DNA of 22,317 bases from a bacterium (GTDB lineage: Bacteria; Patescibacteria; JAEDAM01; Absconditabacterales; Absconditicoccaceae): the NCBI GenBank assembly GCA_017453665.1, contig JAFTEM010000032.1, positions 1-22,317 on the forward strand, written 5' to 3'. The first letter of the stretch is position 1. Each line of letters begins with the position of its first letter. The notes beneath the pieces are model-generated. The model did not search any database. It saw only the letters and a program-made list of their open reading frames with translations, and was not told where the DNA came from. This document shows, piece by piece, positions 1 to 9,185 of the stretch. Position numbers and translations under genes: made by a program.

Positions 1-792
1 GATTGAAAAATAACACCACGATCAAACTATTGAGATTGTATAGATGTTTATGCGTATTGAGAAGAAATTTATACAACAACAATAAAAACTTGAGATACTA
101 CAGAGAGCTGAAAAATCCCTTATGAGTGATGAGCGTGAACTTCATTTTCAACACCTATGATCGCTTGAATCATCGGTTTATGATTTAATATCTATTGAAA
201 AATCGCACCAGATATTGTCTACGATGCTCTAATATGAAGCATACAATCAACTACTGTTAATGCTGCTAAATATCTAGACAATCTTTCAGCAGCAATTGGA
301 GAACTCAGTAATGCTATTCTACGAATGCATGAAAAAGGATTAACAATCCATTCAGATCCTAGCTCATTTAAATACGATAACGGATTAAGAAGAGATGAAG
401 CCGCTAAATTTTTCGTACAATACGCTAGAGTAATTATGAAAATGAAACCAGATTATACAAAAGAATGATGTTCCTTCAACGATTTGAACGAAGCATGGGA
501 TGATCTACAAGGCTTTGTAGTAGAATCATGTCAATTATGACTCTTTAAATGATCAAACGGAAAATTCAATCCAGCAAGCAAATTAACAAACGCTCAAGCA
601 ATAACAGTATTTATGAGACTTATTGGATGATATCTAGATGAATCAGGCGCTCATTATGCAAGTAGATATTACGTAAACGCATTTAATATGGGACTTATTT
701 CATGAACAGCACTTGCTAATAGAAACAACTTCGATATTGAAGCAACAAGAGGTGATGTCGCCCTCATGCTCTATAGGGGCGCAAAAAAATAA
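1..792 (+). CDS. Secreted subtilisin-like serine protease with C-terminal SLH repeats (5' end outside window)
   Basis: The frame is open from the first base and ends at TAA 790-792. The first ~65 codons are the end of an S8 (subtilisin) catalytic domain: the motif GTSFSTPMIAG carries the nucleophile serine (codon 142-144). The glycines of GTS and of IAG are UGA codons, which supports UGA = Gly. From about base 361 the protein changes to S-layer homology repeats: one with RRDEAAKFF (361-441), one with FNDLNEAW and GLFKGSNGKFNPASKLTNA (472-627), and a third ending LMLYRGAKK (652-789). SLH repeats usually hold proteins to cell-wall polymers, so this is probably a wall-bound protease acting outside the cell. 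The Asp and His of the catalytic triad would lie upstream of the window. A bidirectional hairpin follows the stop. Family assignment is firm; substrate unknown. Confidence 0.88.
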
Positions 793-819
793 GTTATAAA
801 AAATATTTTCCCAAAGCAA

Positions 820-845
820 AAAATCCTCTAAAACTAGAGGATTTT
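820..845. terminator. Bidirectional hairpin terminator between convergent genes
   Basis: A perfect 10-bp stem (AAAATCCTCT 820-829 with AGAGGATTTT 836-845) around a 6-base loop. The A/T ends give a T-run on either strand. It serves the protease gene on the plus strand and the small gene ending at 844 on the minus strand, whose TAA touches the stem. Confidence 0.75.
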
Positions 846-1314
846 AATTCATACCTGAGATCACACTACTTGCAGAGAATCAAATCAACCGCGCATCTAT
901 CACTTTTTTGATAAAAGCTGCCAATGCTTCATCATTAGGATAGCTCTTATTCGCATCTCTTTCAAGAGTTTTCATTTCAGGAACAATAATAATTCCCTTA
1001 AGAAGATACTCATCAAAGATCCTAACATTCTTCTGAACACGCTCTATTCCATCATAAAGATACATAAGCGTCCGATTCGGAAGTGCAATAAGTTCTAGAT
1101 AAGTACCAACCTCTTTATAGAAGATACTTGAAACTCTATCTGTGATATAAATTCCTTCAAGATTGATGAAATAATTCAGATAATGAGTCCAAGCGTAAGC
1201 ATCACCTTCCGAAGTAGACAAAGTATTCGGAAGATATTCATCTACAGCCAATTTAAAGGCCTCTTTTACCAACTTATATGGCGCTGGTTTTTTAAATAAA
1301 TAGAGTTTTGCCAT
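844..1314 (-). CDS. Hypothetical protein, 156 aa
   Basis: I do not recognise this protein. The start MAKLYLFKKPAP at 1314 is chosen because it begins a well-structured sequence; an upstream in-frame ATG at 1371 would add 19 less convincing residues. The product is soluble-looking, rich in Leu, Ile and Tyr, with no signal peptide or membrane segment. A UGA at 880-882 is read as Gly under table 25, extending the protein 12 residues to TAA at 844-846, on the edge of a terminator hairpin. If UGA were a stop, it would end ...VIDARLI at 880. It has only this one UGA and somewhat higher GC than neighbouring genes. A minus-strand promoter (1408-1436) that interlocks with the divergent neighbour's promoter probably drives it. 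There is no clear Shine-Dalgarno sequence. Confidence 0.65.
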
Positions 1315-1396
1315 ACTTATTTTTGTATTTGTTAGTAGTGAAAGTTTACAAAAATACCCTCCAATAATCAATGGTATATTTTATATTAAAATCATC

Positions 1397-1425
1397 TTGA
1401 CATTTAAGATATAGATAATTATGAT
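1397..1425 (+). promoter_or_regulatory. Sigma70-type promoter for the 1450 gene
   Basis: TTGACA (1397-1402), 17-base spacer, TATGAT (1420-1425). The predicted RNA start near 1432 leaves a leader of only about 20 bases. Its -35 box coincides with the expected start point of the opposing minus-strand promoter. Confidence 0.7.
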
Positions 1426-1436
1426 AATAATGTCAA
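1408..1436 (-). promoter_or_regulatory. Divergent promoter interlocked with the plus-strand promoter
   Basis: On the minus strand: TTGACA (1436-1431), 17-base spacer, TATATC (1413-1408), pointing at the 844-1314 gene. TTGACAT (1397-1403) and ATGTCAA (1430-1436) form a 7-bp inverted repeat, so the two -35 boxes mirror each other and the two promoters cannot be occupied at once. Confidence 0.5.
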
Positions 1437-1449
1437 ACAATAAAAAACA

Positions 1450-1782
1450 ATGCGTATGGTATGTTATAATTATCTTTTCAATGCCCATATCGAGGGCGGA
1501 GGAAATGCTGGTAAATGCATTAACTCCCTGCTACGTGTAAAGCTTGAGGTCGACGAAGACGACTACGAGCCAACAATCAACATCTGTAGTGGCCAAATAA
1601 AACTCTACGGAAACAGATTCAGCGTAGAGATGGACAAATCTGGGAAAGATTGGGGAAAATACTTTGAGATTTCCCAAGACACCAGGGATGGCTGGACCAA
1701 TGTCTGCATAAAGAAGTTAACTCAGTACGACATTGATTTCACACGGCTACAGTGCTCCACGAGAGCTAAAGAACTCAAGTAG
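1450..1782 (+). CDS. Hypothetical protein, 110 aa, compositionally atypical
   Basis: No family recognised. The frame runs from ATG 1450 to TAG 1780-1782; ATG 1456 (MVCYNYLFNAH) is an equally possible start. It has an internal GGG run and ends in a basic tail. It contains no UGA: all its glycines are GGN, and it is visibly richer in GC than the neighbours, with codons such as GAC, CTG and GGC. That suggests recent transfer or unusual selection. A TTGACA-17-TATGAT promoter lies about 25 bases upstream, and the stop codon is inside a strong terminator stem, so it looks like a complete single-gene unit. No Shine-Dalgarno sequence, signal peptide or membrane segment is seen. Confidence 0.6.
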   Translation: MRMVCYNYLFNAHIEGGGNAGKCINSLLRVKLEVDEDDYEPTINICSGQIKLYGNRFSVEMDKSGKDWGKYFEISQDTRDGWTNVCIKKLTQYDIDFTRLQCSTRAKELK

Positions 1783-1808
1783 CGATCATATTTGATCGCT
1801 ACTTTTGT
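1778..1808 (+). terminator. Strong hairpin terminator
   Basis: An 11-bp perfect stem (1778-1788 with 1793-1803), loop TATT, followed by a T-rich tail. The TAG of the upstream gene is part of the stem. Confidence 0.85.
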
Positions 1809-1853
1809 AATTTTTCGGAAAATACTATTGAATCTTTAGCAACAAAGACTATA

Positions 1854-1883
1854 TTGAAATTGACTATTTTTTATTTTTATATA
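1854..1883 (+). promoter_or_regulatory. Possible promoter of the lipoprotein gene
   Basis: TTGAAA (1854-1859), 18-base spacer, TATATA (1878-1883). If correct, RNA would start within a few bases of the ATG at 1893, giving a nearly leaderless message. A nearby TTGACT (1860-1865) gives poorer spacing. Confidence 0.35.
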
Positions 1884-1892
1884 TCTCGCAAT

Positions 1893-2537
1893 ATGAAAAA
1901 AAGCGCATTGACACTTGTTGCTCTAGCAGCCGGAGCTCTAGTTCTTACTGGATGTACTTCTTCAGAAAAAGAAACATTAAATGAAGCTGCACAATTCTGT
2001 ATCGATAACTGAGGAACTCATGAAATCGTTACATCAGAAACAGCTGTTTATGGTGAATGTACCTTACCAGATGGAACTGTATGTGATGAATGGGATTACT
2101 TTGAAGGAATTTGTCCGAATAACGAAGAATATCCATCATCATACATAAAAACTTCTTTAACACTAGAAGATATCGAACAAATTGAAGAAACATTAGCACC
2201 TCTATCTTACAGCTACAACACAATAGATAAAACAACAGAACAAACTATTGATGAATGAACATATACTGCACCAGAAGGAGAAAATAAACTAACAATCCCT
2301 GAATATGATACTATGATTAGTAGAGAGGTCCTAAGTTCAAGTATTGAAGACCATATGATTTATACACTTACTAATCTTACTCAAGAAGATGGTAAAGTTA
2401 TTTCAGTATTATACATCAATGATCCTGAAACATTATTCTGTAGAGCAATCTCAGTTGAAACAGATGAAAAAGTTACATTATACAACAACTTCATCTATAA
2501 CGCTGATATCACTGAAGATACAACAAGCAACAGTTAA
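1893..2537 (+). CDS. DUF333-containing lipoprotein, 214 aa
   Basis: The N-terminus MKKSALTLVALAAG...LVLTGC is a lipoprotein signal peptide with lipobox LTGC; Cys21 would be the lipidated first residue of the mature protein, tethering it to the outer face of the membrane. Residues about 28-72 (AAQFCIDNGG, then YGECTLPDGTVCDEW) match the DUF333 pattern of paired cysteines and the phrase LPDGT..DEW. In other bacteria this domain occurs in small secreted lipoproteins of unknown role. The remaining ~140 residues are acidic and not recognised. Two glycines are UGA, one of them in NGG inside the domain. The gene stands alone and ends in a palindromic terminator shared with the convergent nucleotidyltransferase gene. 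There is no Shine-Dalgarno sequence. Confidence 0.8.
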
Positions 2538-2570
2538 AATACAGAAAGTTAAATTCTTTCAAATACAGAA

Positions 2571-2594
2571 AAAAAGATGCATATGCATCTTTTT
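2571..2594. terminator. Bidirectional palindromic terminator
   Basis: A perfectly self-complementary 24-base element (AAAAAGATGCAT and its mirror) with a T-run at each end. It lies between the convergent stop codons at 2537 and 2609. Confidence 0.8.
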
Positions 2595-2608
2595 TCTTTA
2601 GATAACAA

Positions 2609-3502
2609 TTAATTCCATAAACTTTTCGGATACTTTCATTTATCAATAAGCATATCAATACTTTTATTTGTTGCCTCTTTATCTTCTTGATAGGTAACAC
2701 CAAACCGTTGGGCTCTACTAGGAAGAACAGGAACATGTTCTCATTCTTCATTGATCAATCTTGTAACAACCTCAGGCATATAGAATTCCACTTTAGGTTC
2801 ATTAATATTCTTTTCTAAGAATTCTTTAAAATAACGTTCATAAAAAACTAAGCTTCATTTGGTAAATCCCATCATATTCATAGAACAAAGTTCATTTGGA
2901 TTAATTTCAAAAGAAGTTCCATCTTCTTTATCAGCTAAAATTTTACCATCTTTTTTATAAATCTTCTTAGTTTCATGGATAGCTACTAAATTTCCATCAG
3001 CATCTAATTCACACATGCCTCTTGAAACAGTTCAAAACTCAGACAATACTTCAGAAATTGTATATCAAACAATAGCATTTTGATTATTATTTTTCAAAAA
3101 ATCTGCAATAATTTCATACGATTCTCTTCCATAAAAATCATCAGCATTAATTACCGCAAAAGGTCAATCAATCGAATCTCTAGCACTTAATACTGCATGT
3201 CCAGTTCCCCATGGCTTTTCTCTATTTTCAGGACAAACAAAACCTTCTGGCAAATCATTCATATCTTGAAAAGCGTAGGCAACAGGCATCACTTTCTCAA
3301 TATTCTTTCCAATTTTTTCTTTAAATTCTTCCTCAAAAGATTTCCTTATAACAAAAATAACTTTTTCAAATCCTGCCATTTTAGCATCATAAACAGAATA
3401 TTCCATTAAAGCATGTCCTCAAGATCAAAAAGTATCAAGTTGTTTTAATCCTCAATAACGACTTCCCATTCAAGCCGCAAGAACAACTAAGTTTAGAGCC
3501 AT
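2609..3502 (-). CDS. Sugar-phosphate nucleotidyltransferase family protein, 297 aa
   Basis: It begins MALNLVVLAAGMGSRYGGLK, the nucleotide-binding signature of the NTP_transferase fold (LAAGxGxR, residues 8-15), and has VINADDFYG with the metal-binding Asp pair near residue 121. Further signs are RKPWGTGHAV-like residues (here EKPWGTGHAV) and a C-terminal FYMPEVVTRLI. It resembles the ~300-residue standalone nucleotidyltransferases that join a sugar phosphate to an NTP, usually for surface or storage polysaccharide. The exact sugar and nucleotide cannot be read from sequence. Several motif glycines, including the one in LAAG, are UGA. Start ATG 3502 has AGGA five bases upstream, one of the few plausible Shine-Dalgarno sites here. 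It has its own promoter (3541-3568) and a shared terminator. Confidence 0.82.
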
Positions 3503-3540
3503 TAAATCCTATTAAAATATAAAAGTTTATAATTAACTCC

Positions 3541-3568
3541 TATATACTTTTATATATAAAGAATGCAA
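3541..3568 (-). promoter_or_regulatory. Promoter of the nucleotidyltransferase gene
   Basis: Minus strand: TTGCAT (3568-3563), 16-base spacer, TATATA (3546-3541). The leader would be about 32 bases long. The TTGCAT box with 16-base spacing recurs upstream of asnS and the TMEM43 gene. Confidence 0.55.
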
Positions 3569-3576
3569 GCAGAAAG

Positions 3577-3600
3577 AAAAAAAGACACAAAAGTGCCTTT
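3577..3600 (-). terminator. Terminator of the ftsH-PSP1-TPR operon
   Basis: Minus strand: AAAGGCAC (3600-3593), loop TTTT, GTGTCTTT (3588-3581), an 8-bp stem with one G-U pair, then more T. It lies 27 bases past the stop of the TPR gene. Confidence 0.7.
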
Positions 3601-3626
3601 CCCCATACCAACATCAAAACACTATC

Positions 3627-4574
3627 CTAACTATCTTTAGTAAACTCTTTTATTTTAGCTTTAGCCTTCTCATTATTCTGTTCGTATTCTAAGACCGTAA
3701 AATAATATTTCTTAGCATTATCAATATCACCAATCTGTTCATAAAGTTCAGCTGTTGCTAACAAATACTTAGGATTCGTTGGTCTAAGTTTAATAATCTT
3801 TTCCATATAAGCCAACGCTTCATCATATCTCTCAGTATTATAATAGATTTCAACCATTGTTAAATAATACTTAGGATTATCATTCTTCAAATTAATCGCT
3901 TTTTCTATTAAAAGCTCAGAAGTCTGTGTATCTCAAGCAACAAAATAAATCTCAGCAATCTGCCAAATAACTTTATGATCTGTTGGATCAAGCTCAGAAA
4001 CTTTTTTAAGAAGAGATAACGCTTTTTTATAATTTCCTAAAGTAAAATAAAGATCAGATAACGGTTTCAATACTTTTAATGATTCATCATCAATAACCAT
4101 AGCCTCAATCAATTTCTTCTCATACTGTTCAAATTTTCCCTCATTTTTCAAGAGTTCAGCCTCCAAAAGCAAAGCATCAAATTTCTTCTTTTCCTTTTCT
4201 TGTGCTTGTTCTTTTTTCTCTACATCTTCAATAATCTCATGAAGTTTTTCATCACTATCCTGTTCAACTTTTAATACAGAAGACTCCTCTGCCTCTCATT
4301 CCCCTTTCTCTTCTTTTTTCTCCTCTCAAACAACACTATCATCTTGAGGCACAAAAGTTCAATACTCATTTCTAACAATCAACTCCTCTTTCTGTTCTTC
4401 TAAATCAGACTTAATATGCTTAAGTTCCTTATTTTCCTTAATAATTTGTGCTTTTTCATCAATAAACTTAGAAGACTTTTTCCAAGCAACATAAAGAAGA
4501 TAAATACAAGGAATAACAACGATTGCAACTGTTAACCCTATCCAAAAATAAACAAATAATTTTCATCGTGGCAT
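3627..4574 (-). CDS. Membrane-anchored TPR-repeat protein, 315 aa
   Basis: Start MPRGKLFVYFWIG is followed by one hydrophobic membrane segment (residues about 6-31). Then comes a highly charged Glu/Lys-rich stretch, likely coiled coil or linker (about 35-150). From about residue 165 to the end there are helical tandem repeats of TPR type, e.g. ALAYMEKIIKLRPTNPKYL and LYFTLGNYKKALSLLKKV. TPRs are protein-protein docking surfaces; here they would face one side of the membrane from a single anchor, the partner being unknown. It is the last gene of an apparent operon, 38 bases after the PSP1 gene and downstream of ftsH, and is followed by a terminator. Stop is TAG. Lack of a cleavage site suggests an uncleaved anchor. 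Confidence 0.8.
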
Positions 4575-4612
4575 CTTTAATGAACACATACAATAAAAAA
4601 TCAAAAAACATC

Positions 4613-5449
4613 TTATGCTTTAGTTTTTGTATTTTTTTCTTTTAATAATGACAAAGGGACTCTTAGAACACCTCCCTCTTCTGTTTTAATAACAACTTCT
4701 TTAGTAATAATATTATAAGAACTCACAATCCCCTTTTGCTCTCCTCAAGGGCAAAGAACACTACTTCCTCTCTCAGGGAATTCTTTACTCTCATTTAAAT
4801 AAATCTCTAATTCATATAATAAACTACATTTAAGTTTTCAACATCTTCACTTTAATCTCTCAATATCTCTTCAATCAAGTCATTGTATTGCAATATTCTC
4901 AACCTCAACACTAGGAAGTGGTCAATATCCTTGACATGCAATAGCCATTCAACAATCAGATCCTACCACATAATCTTTCGTATTAGGATCGATTCTCATC
5001 ATATCTCTAGCTCACACTTGAAATAAGAATATATTCTTTCAAATCGTATCTCTTAAATCCTTTACAAAATCTCCAAAGACATATCTTTCCTCAGAGAAAA
5101 AATAAAAATAAAGCTGATCCGTTACTGGATTATATCTCGCAGTAATAGGTTTAGATCATTGAAATTTTGCCTTAAATTTTTTCTTAAAGATTGGGAAAAG
5201 CTTAAGCGCAAAATCCTGTTGTTTCGCAAATTCTTCACAATCTTCTTTAGTTAACCTCTTAACAAAAGGCGCCGTTCTATCAACTTCTAAAGGAAAACCT
5301 ATAACCGTTCAAATAGATTCTTTATTATTTCATTTTTCTTCTACTAAATAAGAAATTTTATCTCAATGAGAAAGCTCGACATCGTCAGGGATATCTACAA
5401 CTTTCAAGTTCTTATTCATAAAATAATCCAATACTGCTATACTCTTCAT
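4613..5449 (-). CDS. PSP1-domain protein, 278 aa (RicT/YaaT-like)
   Basis: The middle and C-terminal parts match the PSP1 domain: VGARDMMRIDP, the stretch MAIACQGYWPLPSVEVENI, and GRCGKLKCSLLYE with Cys203 and Cys208. These resemble the cysteine-containing signature of RicT/YaaT-type proteins (which carry SGLCGRLMCCL at this place). In Firmicutes such proteins act with RNase Y in RNA processing and bind an iron-sulfur cluster. The cysteines here are fewer than usual, so that function is only inferred. The protein ends in a basic tail. Start ATG 5449 lies 15 bases after the ftsH stop, so the two are surely co-transcribed. Both glycines in GRCG are UGA. Confidence 0.78.
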
Positions 5450-5464
5450 ATCATTATTGTAATA

Positions 5465-7417
5465 CTAAATTTTTTTTCATTCTTTCATCATCTCAACAAA
5501 TTCTTCACTAGAAAGATATTCTTTTTCTAACAAAATTGTAGCCATTTTATTAATAAGTTCTTCATTCTCTTTTAAAAGAGCTTTTGCTTTCTTATAACTC
5601 TGAGACAAATATTCCTTAATCTTTTTATCAACAAGTTGTGCTATATCTTCACTATATGGCTTAATGAATGAATCATCCTCTCCTTCTTTTAAATAATTAA
5701 TAGGTCAGAAATCATCATCCATTCAATATTTCAAAATCATACTTTTAATAATCTCAGTAGCTCTTTCCAAATCATTAGAAGCTCATGTTGTAATTTCCTC
5801 TTTCCCAAAGAACACTTCTTCTGCAGCCCTTCCTCAAAGAAGGCTAACAATCTCATCTAAAAATTTCGCTTTAGAATACAAATTCTTATCTTCCTCAGGA
5901 GTAGTCCAAGTAACTCCTAACGCATGTCCTCTACGGACAATAGAAATCTTTTCAATAGGATCAGTATTCTCTAATAAATGGCCTGTAACAGCATGTCAAA
6001 GTTCATGATAAGCAACCAGTTTTTTTTCTTTCTCTTTCATTGATTTTACCTTCTTTTCTGGTCACATAATCACTTTTTCTAACGCGTATTCAAAATCAGA
6101 AGCTTCCAATTCTTCTCTATTTCCTTTAGCAACCTGTAACGCTGCCTCATTAACAACGTTTTCAATATCAGCTCCAACTAATCAACTCGTCCTCTTAGCT
6201 AAAGATTGAACATTAACATCCTTTCCGACTTTCTTTTTTCCTAAATAATATTCAAAAATCTGAACTCTCTCATCAAAGGTAGGAACAGAAACAAAAACCT
6301 TTCTATCAAATCTTCAAGCTCTTAAAAGTGCGGGATCCAAAGTATCAGGTCTATTCGTTGCAGCAATAACAATAATATTCGTATTTTTATCAAATCAGTC
6401 CATTTCTGTTAAAATCTGATTCAATGTTTGTTCCTGTTCTTGGTGTCCTCAAGTATACCCAACACCTCTTTTTTTACCAATAGCATCAATTTCATCAATA
6501 AAAATAATAGCTTTTCATGCAGCCTTTGCTTGTTCAAAAAGTTTTCTTACTTTAGCAGCCCCCATTCAAACAAGCATCTCCATAAATTCAGATCATGAAG
6601 CAGAGAAAAACGCAACTCAAGCCTCTCATGCAACAGCTCTTGCTAATAACGTTTTTCAAGATCATGGAGCTCAATAAAGCAATACTCCTTTAGGAGGCCT
6701 AGCTCAAATCTTCTGATATTTTTCTGGCGCTTTTAAATAATCAATAATTTCAATTAACTCATTTTTAACCTCCTCCATTCAAGCAATATCACTAAACTTT
6801 GTTTTAGATTCATTCTTTTTACTCTCCTTTCAAACTTTAATACCAAACATTCAAGATGGTCAACTCTTTGGCAAAATAAATCTCATTCAAATAATTAACG
6901 CTAATAACAAAAGCACAATATATCATGCCTGCTCAGCCAATCTTTCCCAAAGCCCTGGTTCTTTATGAATAAGTGCAATTTCAACATCTCAAGTCAAAGA
7001 TAATCCCAAATCAACAATACTCAAAGACTCAGTTTTTTCAGCTGTATAACGTTTATAATTTACTAATTGAAATTGATTTCAAAAATAGTTCTTTTCTTCT
7101 CAAGTAGAAAGGAATTGATACCCCTCCAAATCTTGATCATTAATAACCGTCACTTTTTGATAATCTCAATTTTGATAATGTTCTAACCAAACATTAAGAG
7201 GCAATTCTTCACTTTCTTGAATATAAAGACTAACTCAACTCCCAGCTCAAAACTGAGCAGGAAGCTGACTATCCTGTAAAGACTTCAATCCAAGCGTTAC
7301 AAAAATAACAAAAATTATTCCATACATCCACCAAAGATAGGAATTTTTTTGCTTCTTTTTTGGTTGCTGAGGTTTTGAAACCTCTTTTTTAGTATTATTA
7401 GTAGTATTTTTCGCCAT
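5465..7417 (-). CDS. ftsH: ATP-dependent zinc metalloprotease FtsH, 650 aa
   Basis: A full-length FtsH, the membrane-bound AAA+ protease that unfolds and degrades membrane and short-lived proteins. Order: Lys/Gln-rich N-terminus; first membrane segment (about 22-42); extracytoplasmic domain; second membrane segment (about 190); AAA domain with Walker A GAPGSGKT (249-256), Walker B FIDEIDAIG, SRH region LLRAGRFDR; then the zinc peptidase with HELGH (471-475). All three Walker A glycines and the HELGH glycine are UGA, so these motifs exist only under table 25. The usual LRPGRFDR has Ala for Pro. The start at 7417 follows a TTGACA-16-TATAAG promoter by 25 bases. It is first in an operon with PSP1 and TPR genes. 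Stop is TAG. Confidence 0.96.
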
Positions 7418-7448
7418 AATTAAACGAGTTCATAAAAATTCATTTATA

Positions 7449-7476
7449 CTTATACAAAACTCTTTCCCCTTGTCAA
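7449..7476 (-). promoter_or_regulatory. ftsH operon promoter
   Basis: Minus strand: TTGACA (7476-7471), 16-base spacer, TATAAG (7454-7449). It lies just after the asnS stop codon, with no terminator visible between the genes, so ftsH may also receive read-through from asnS. Confidence 0.7.
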
Positions 7477-7479
7477 GAT

Positions 7480-8871
7480 TTAGAATTCACAAGTCTTTGG
7501 TGTCCTAGGGAAAGGAATCACATCACGAATATTTTCCATTCAAGAAACATACATTACTAGTCTCTCAAATCCAACACCAAATCATGAATGAGGTACTGAT
7601 CAATATCTTCTCAAATCAAGAAACCATGAATAAGATTCAACATCCATTCAGTTATCTTCCATTCTTTTCTTTAATTTTTCATAATCATCTTCTCTTTGAG
7701 AACCTCAAATCAATTCACCAACTCAAGGAACCAAAAGATCAACAGCTCTAACAGTTTTTCCATCTTCATTTAATTTCATATAGAACGCCTTAATCTCCTT
7801 AGGATAATCAGTAACAAATACTGGTCAATTAAAGACCTTTTCTGATAAATATCTTTCATGTTCTGTTTGTAAATCCATTCCCCATTCTGGAAGATATTCA
7901 AATTTAACATCAGCCTTTTTAAGAAGTTCAATTGCTTCTGTATATGTTACCTTAGAAAATGATGCATTTACTAATTTTTCTAACCTTTCCTTTACTCAAG
8001 GCATAATAAACTTATCAAAGAATTCCATTTCGGCTTGAGCATTTTCTAATACATAATTAAATGCATATTTTAGTAATCATTCAGCAATCGCCATATTTTC
8101 ATCTAAATCAGCAAACGCAATTTCTGGTTCGATCATCCAAAACTCAGACAAATGTCTTGTTGTATTAGAATTTTCAGCTCTGAATGTTGGTCCAAAAGTA
8201 TAGATTTTCCCAAATGCAGTAGCAAAAGTTTCTCCCTCAAGCTGTCAACTCACAGTTAATGAAGCTTTCTTTCAGAAGAAATCTTTAGTATAATCAATAC
8301 TTCCATCTTCATTTTTCGGAAGATTCATCATATCTAATGTTGATACTTGAAACATTTCTCAGGCACCTTCAGCATCACTAGCTGTAATTAAAGGAGTATG
8401 TGCCCAAATAAATCCATTTTTGTTAAAATATTCATGAATAGCAAACGCTAATAAACTTCTTACTCTAAAAACAGCAGAAAAAGTATTAGTTCTTCCTCTT
8501 AAATGAGCAATAGTTCTTAAATATTCAAAAGAATGTCTCTTCTTTTGTAAAGGATACGTTTCATCAGCTCATCAAACAAGAGTAACTTTAGTTGCTTGTA
8601 ATTCAAATGCTTGTTTAGCGCCCTCTGATTTTACAAGTTCACCCTCAACCTCGATACTACTTCCTGTTGTAAATTTACATATTTCAGCGAAATTAGCCAA
8701 ATTATCATTAAAAACAACCTGTAAATTCTTTAAATAAGATCAATCATTTACTTCAATAAATCAAAAAGTTTTAGAATCTCTTAGACTTCTAATCCAACCT
8801 TTTATCAACAAAGATTGACCAATCATACTTTCATACCCTTGAAAGATAGACTTAATACTGGTTGTTTTCAT
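7480..8871 (-). CDS. asnS: Asparaginyl-tRNA synthetase, 463 aa
   Basis: Class II aminoacyl-tRNA synthetase that charges tRNA-Asn. An N-terminal OB-fold anticodon-binding domain ([21 protein letters not shown], residues about 20-40) precedes the catalytic core, with motif 2 at [21 protein letters not shown] (from residue 230; text shortened to its key FRAE..R.L.EF) and motif 3 [10 protein letters not shown] (from about 431). The C-terminus [11 protein letters not shown] matches AsnRS, not AspRS. Length fits the family. Many conserved glycines are UGA. Start ATG 8871 lies 34 bases after a TTGCAT-16-TATAAG promoter and has no Shine-Dalgarno sequence. Direct tRNA-Asn charging is therefore inferred for this organism, without need for the amidotransferase route. 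Confidence 0.96.
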
Positions 8872-8904
8872 AATAAAAATGTAATATAATGTAAAATCTG
8901 ACTA

Positions 8905-8932
8905 CTTATAGTTTTTTCTTCTTGATATGCAA
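8905..8932 (-). promoter_or_regulatory. asnS promoter
   Basis: Minus strand: TTGCAT (8932-8927), 16-base spacer, TATAAG (8910-8905), about 34 bases upstream of the asnS start. Confidence 0.6.
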
Positions 8933-8964
8933 AAATTTTTTTGATACAAAAGATTGACATTTGA

Positions 8965-8993
8965 TTGTTTTGTGTAAAAAATCATTATATACT
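8965..8993 (+). promoter_or_regulatory. Possible plus-strand promoter for the GtrA gene
   Basis: TTGTTT (8965-8970), 17-base spacer, TATACT (8988-8993). It would give a leader of nearly 190 bases before the ATG at 9186. A TTGACA at 8954 also lies here but lacks a well-spaced -10 box. Confidence 0.35.
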
Positions 8994-9185
8994 ACCCTTC
9001 CTCTTGATTATTAAATTATTTATCATATAAACCCCTATAGCTAATTTCCAAGTATACTCTATGATTTTTAAAAATAACCTTACTAAAATCATTAAAAATG
9101 ATTTCTACAAAAAAAGAAAAACACAAATTAAAAGTATAACATGCTCACCAGTATAAACATCTAGAATTAATGAAAAAAATATATC
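8994..9185. other. AT-rich intergenic stretch with small inverted repeat
   Basis: The stretch holds an 8-bp inverted repeat (AAATCATT 9086-9093 with AATGATTT 9097-9104) around three bases, which could be an operator or leader hairpin. A 31-codon ORF (9061-9156) is open but shows no recognisable sequence, so it is not annotated as a gene. Confidence 0.4.

Noticed and set aside
2509..3409. Other-frame ORFs across the lipoprotein and nucleotidyltransferase genes
   Set aside because: They are shadows of the recognised reading frames and include Phe/Leu/Lys-rich sequence typical of antisense AT-rich DNA.
9061..9156. 31-codon plus-strand ORF upstream of the GtrA gene
   Set aside because: Short, Lys-rich, no ribosome site, and overlaps an inverted repeat; no evidence beyond an open frame.
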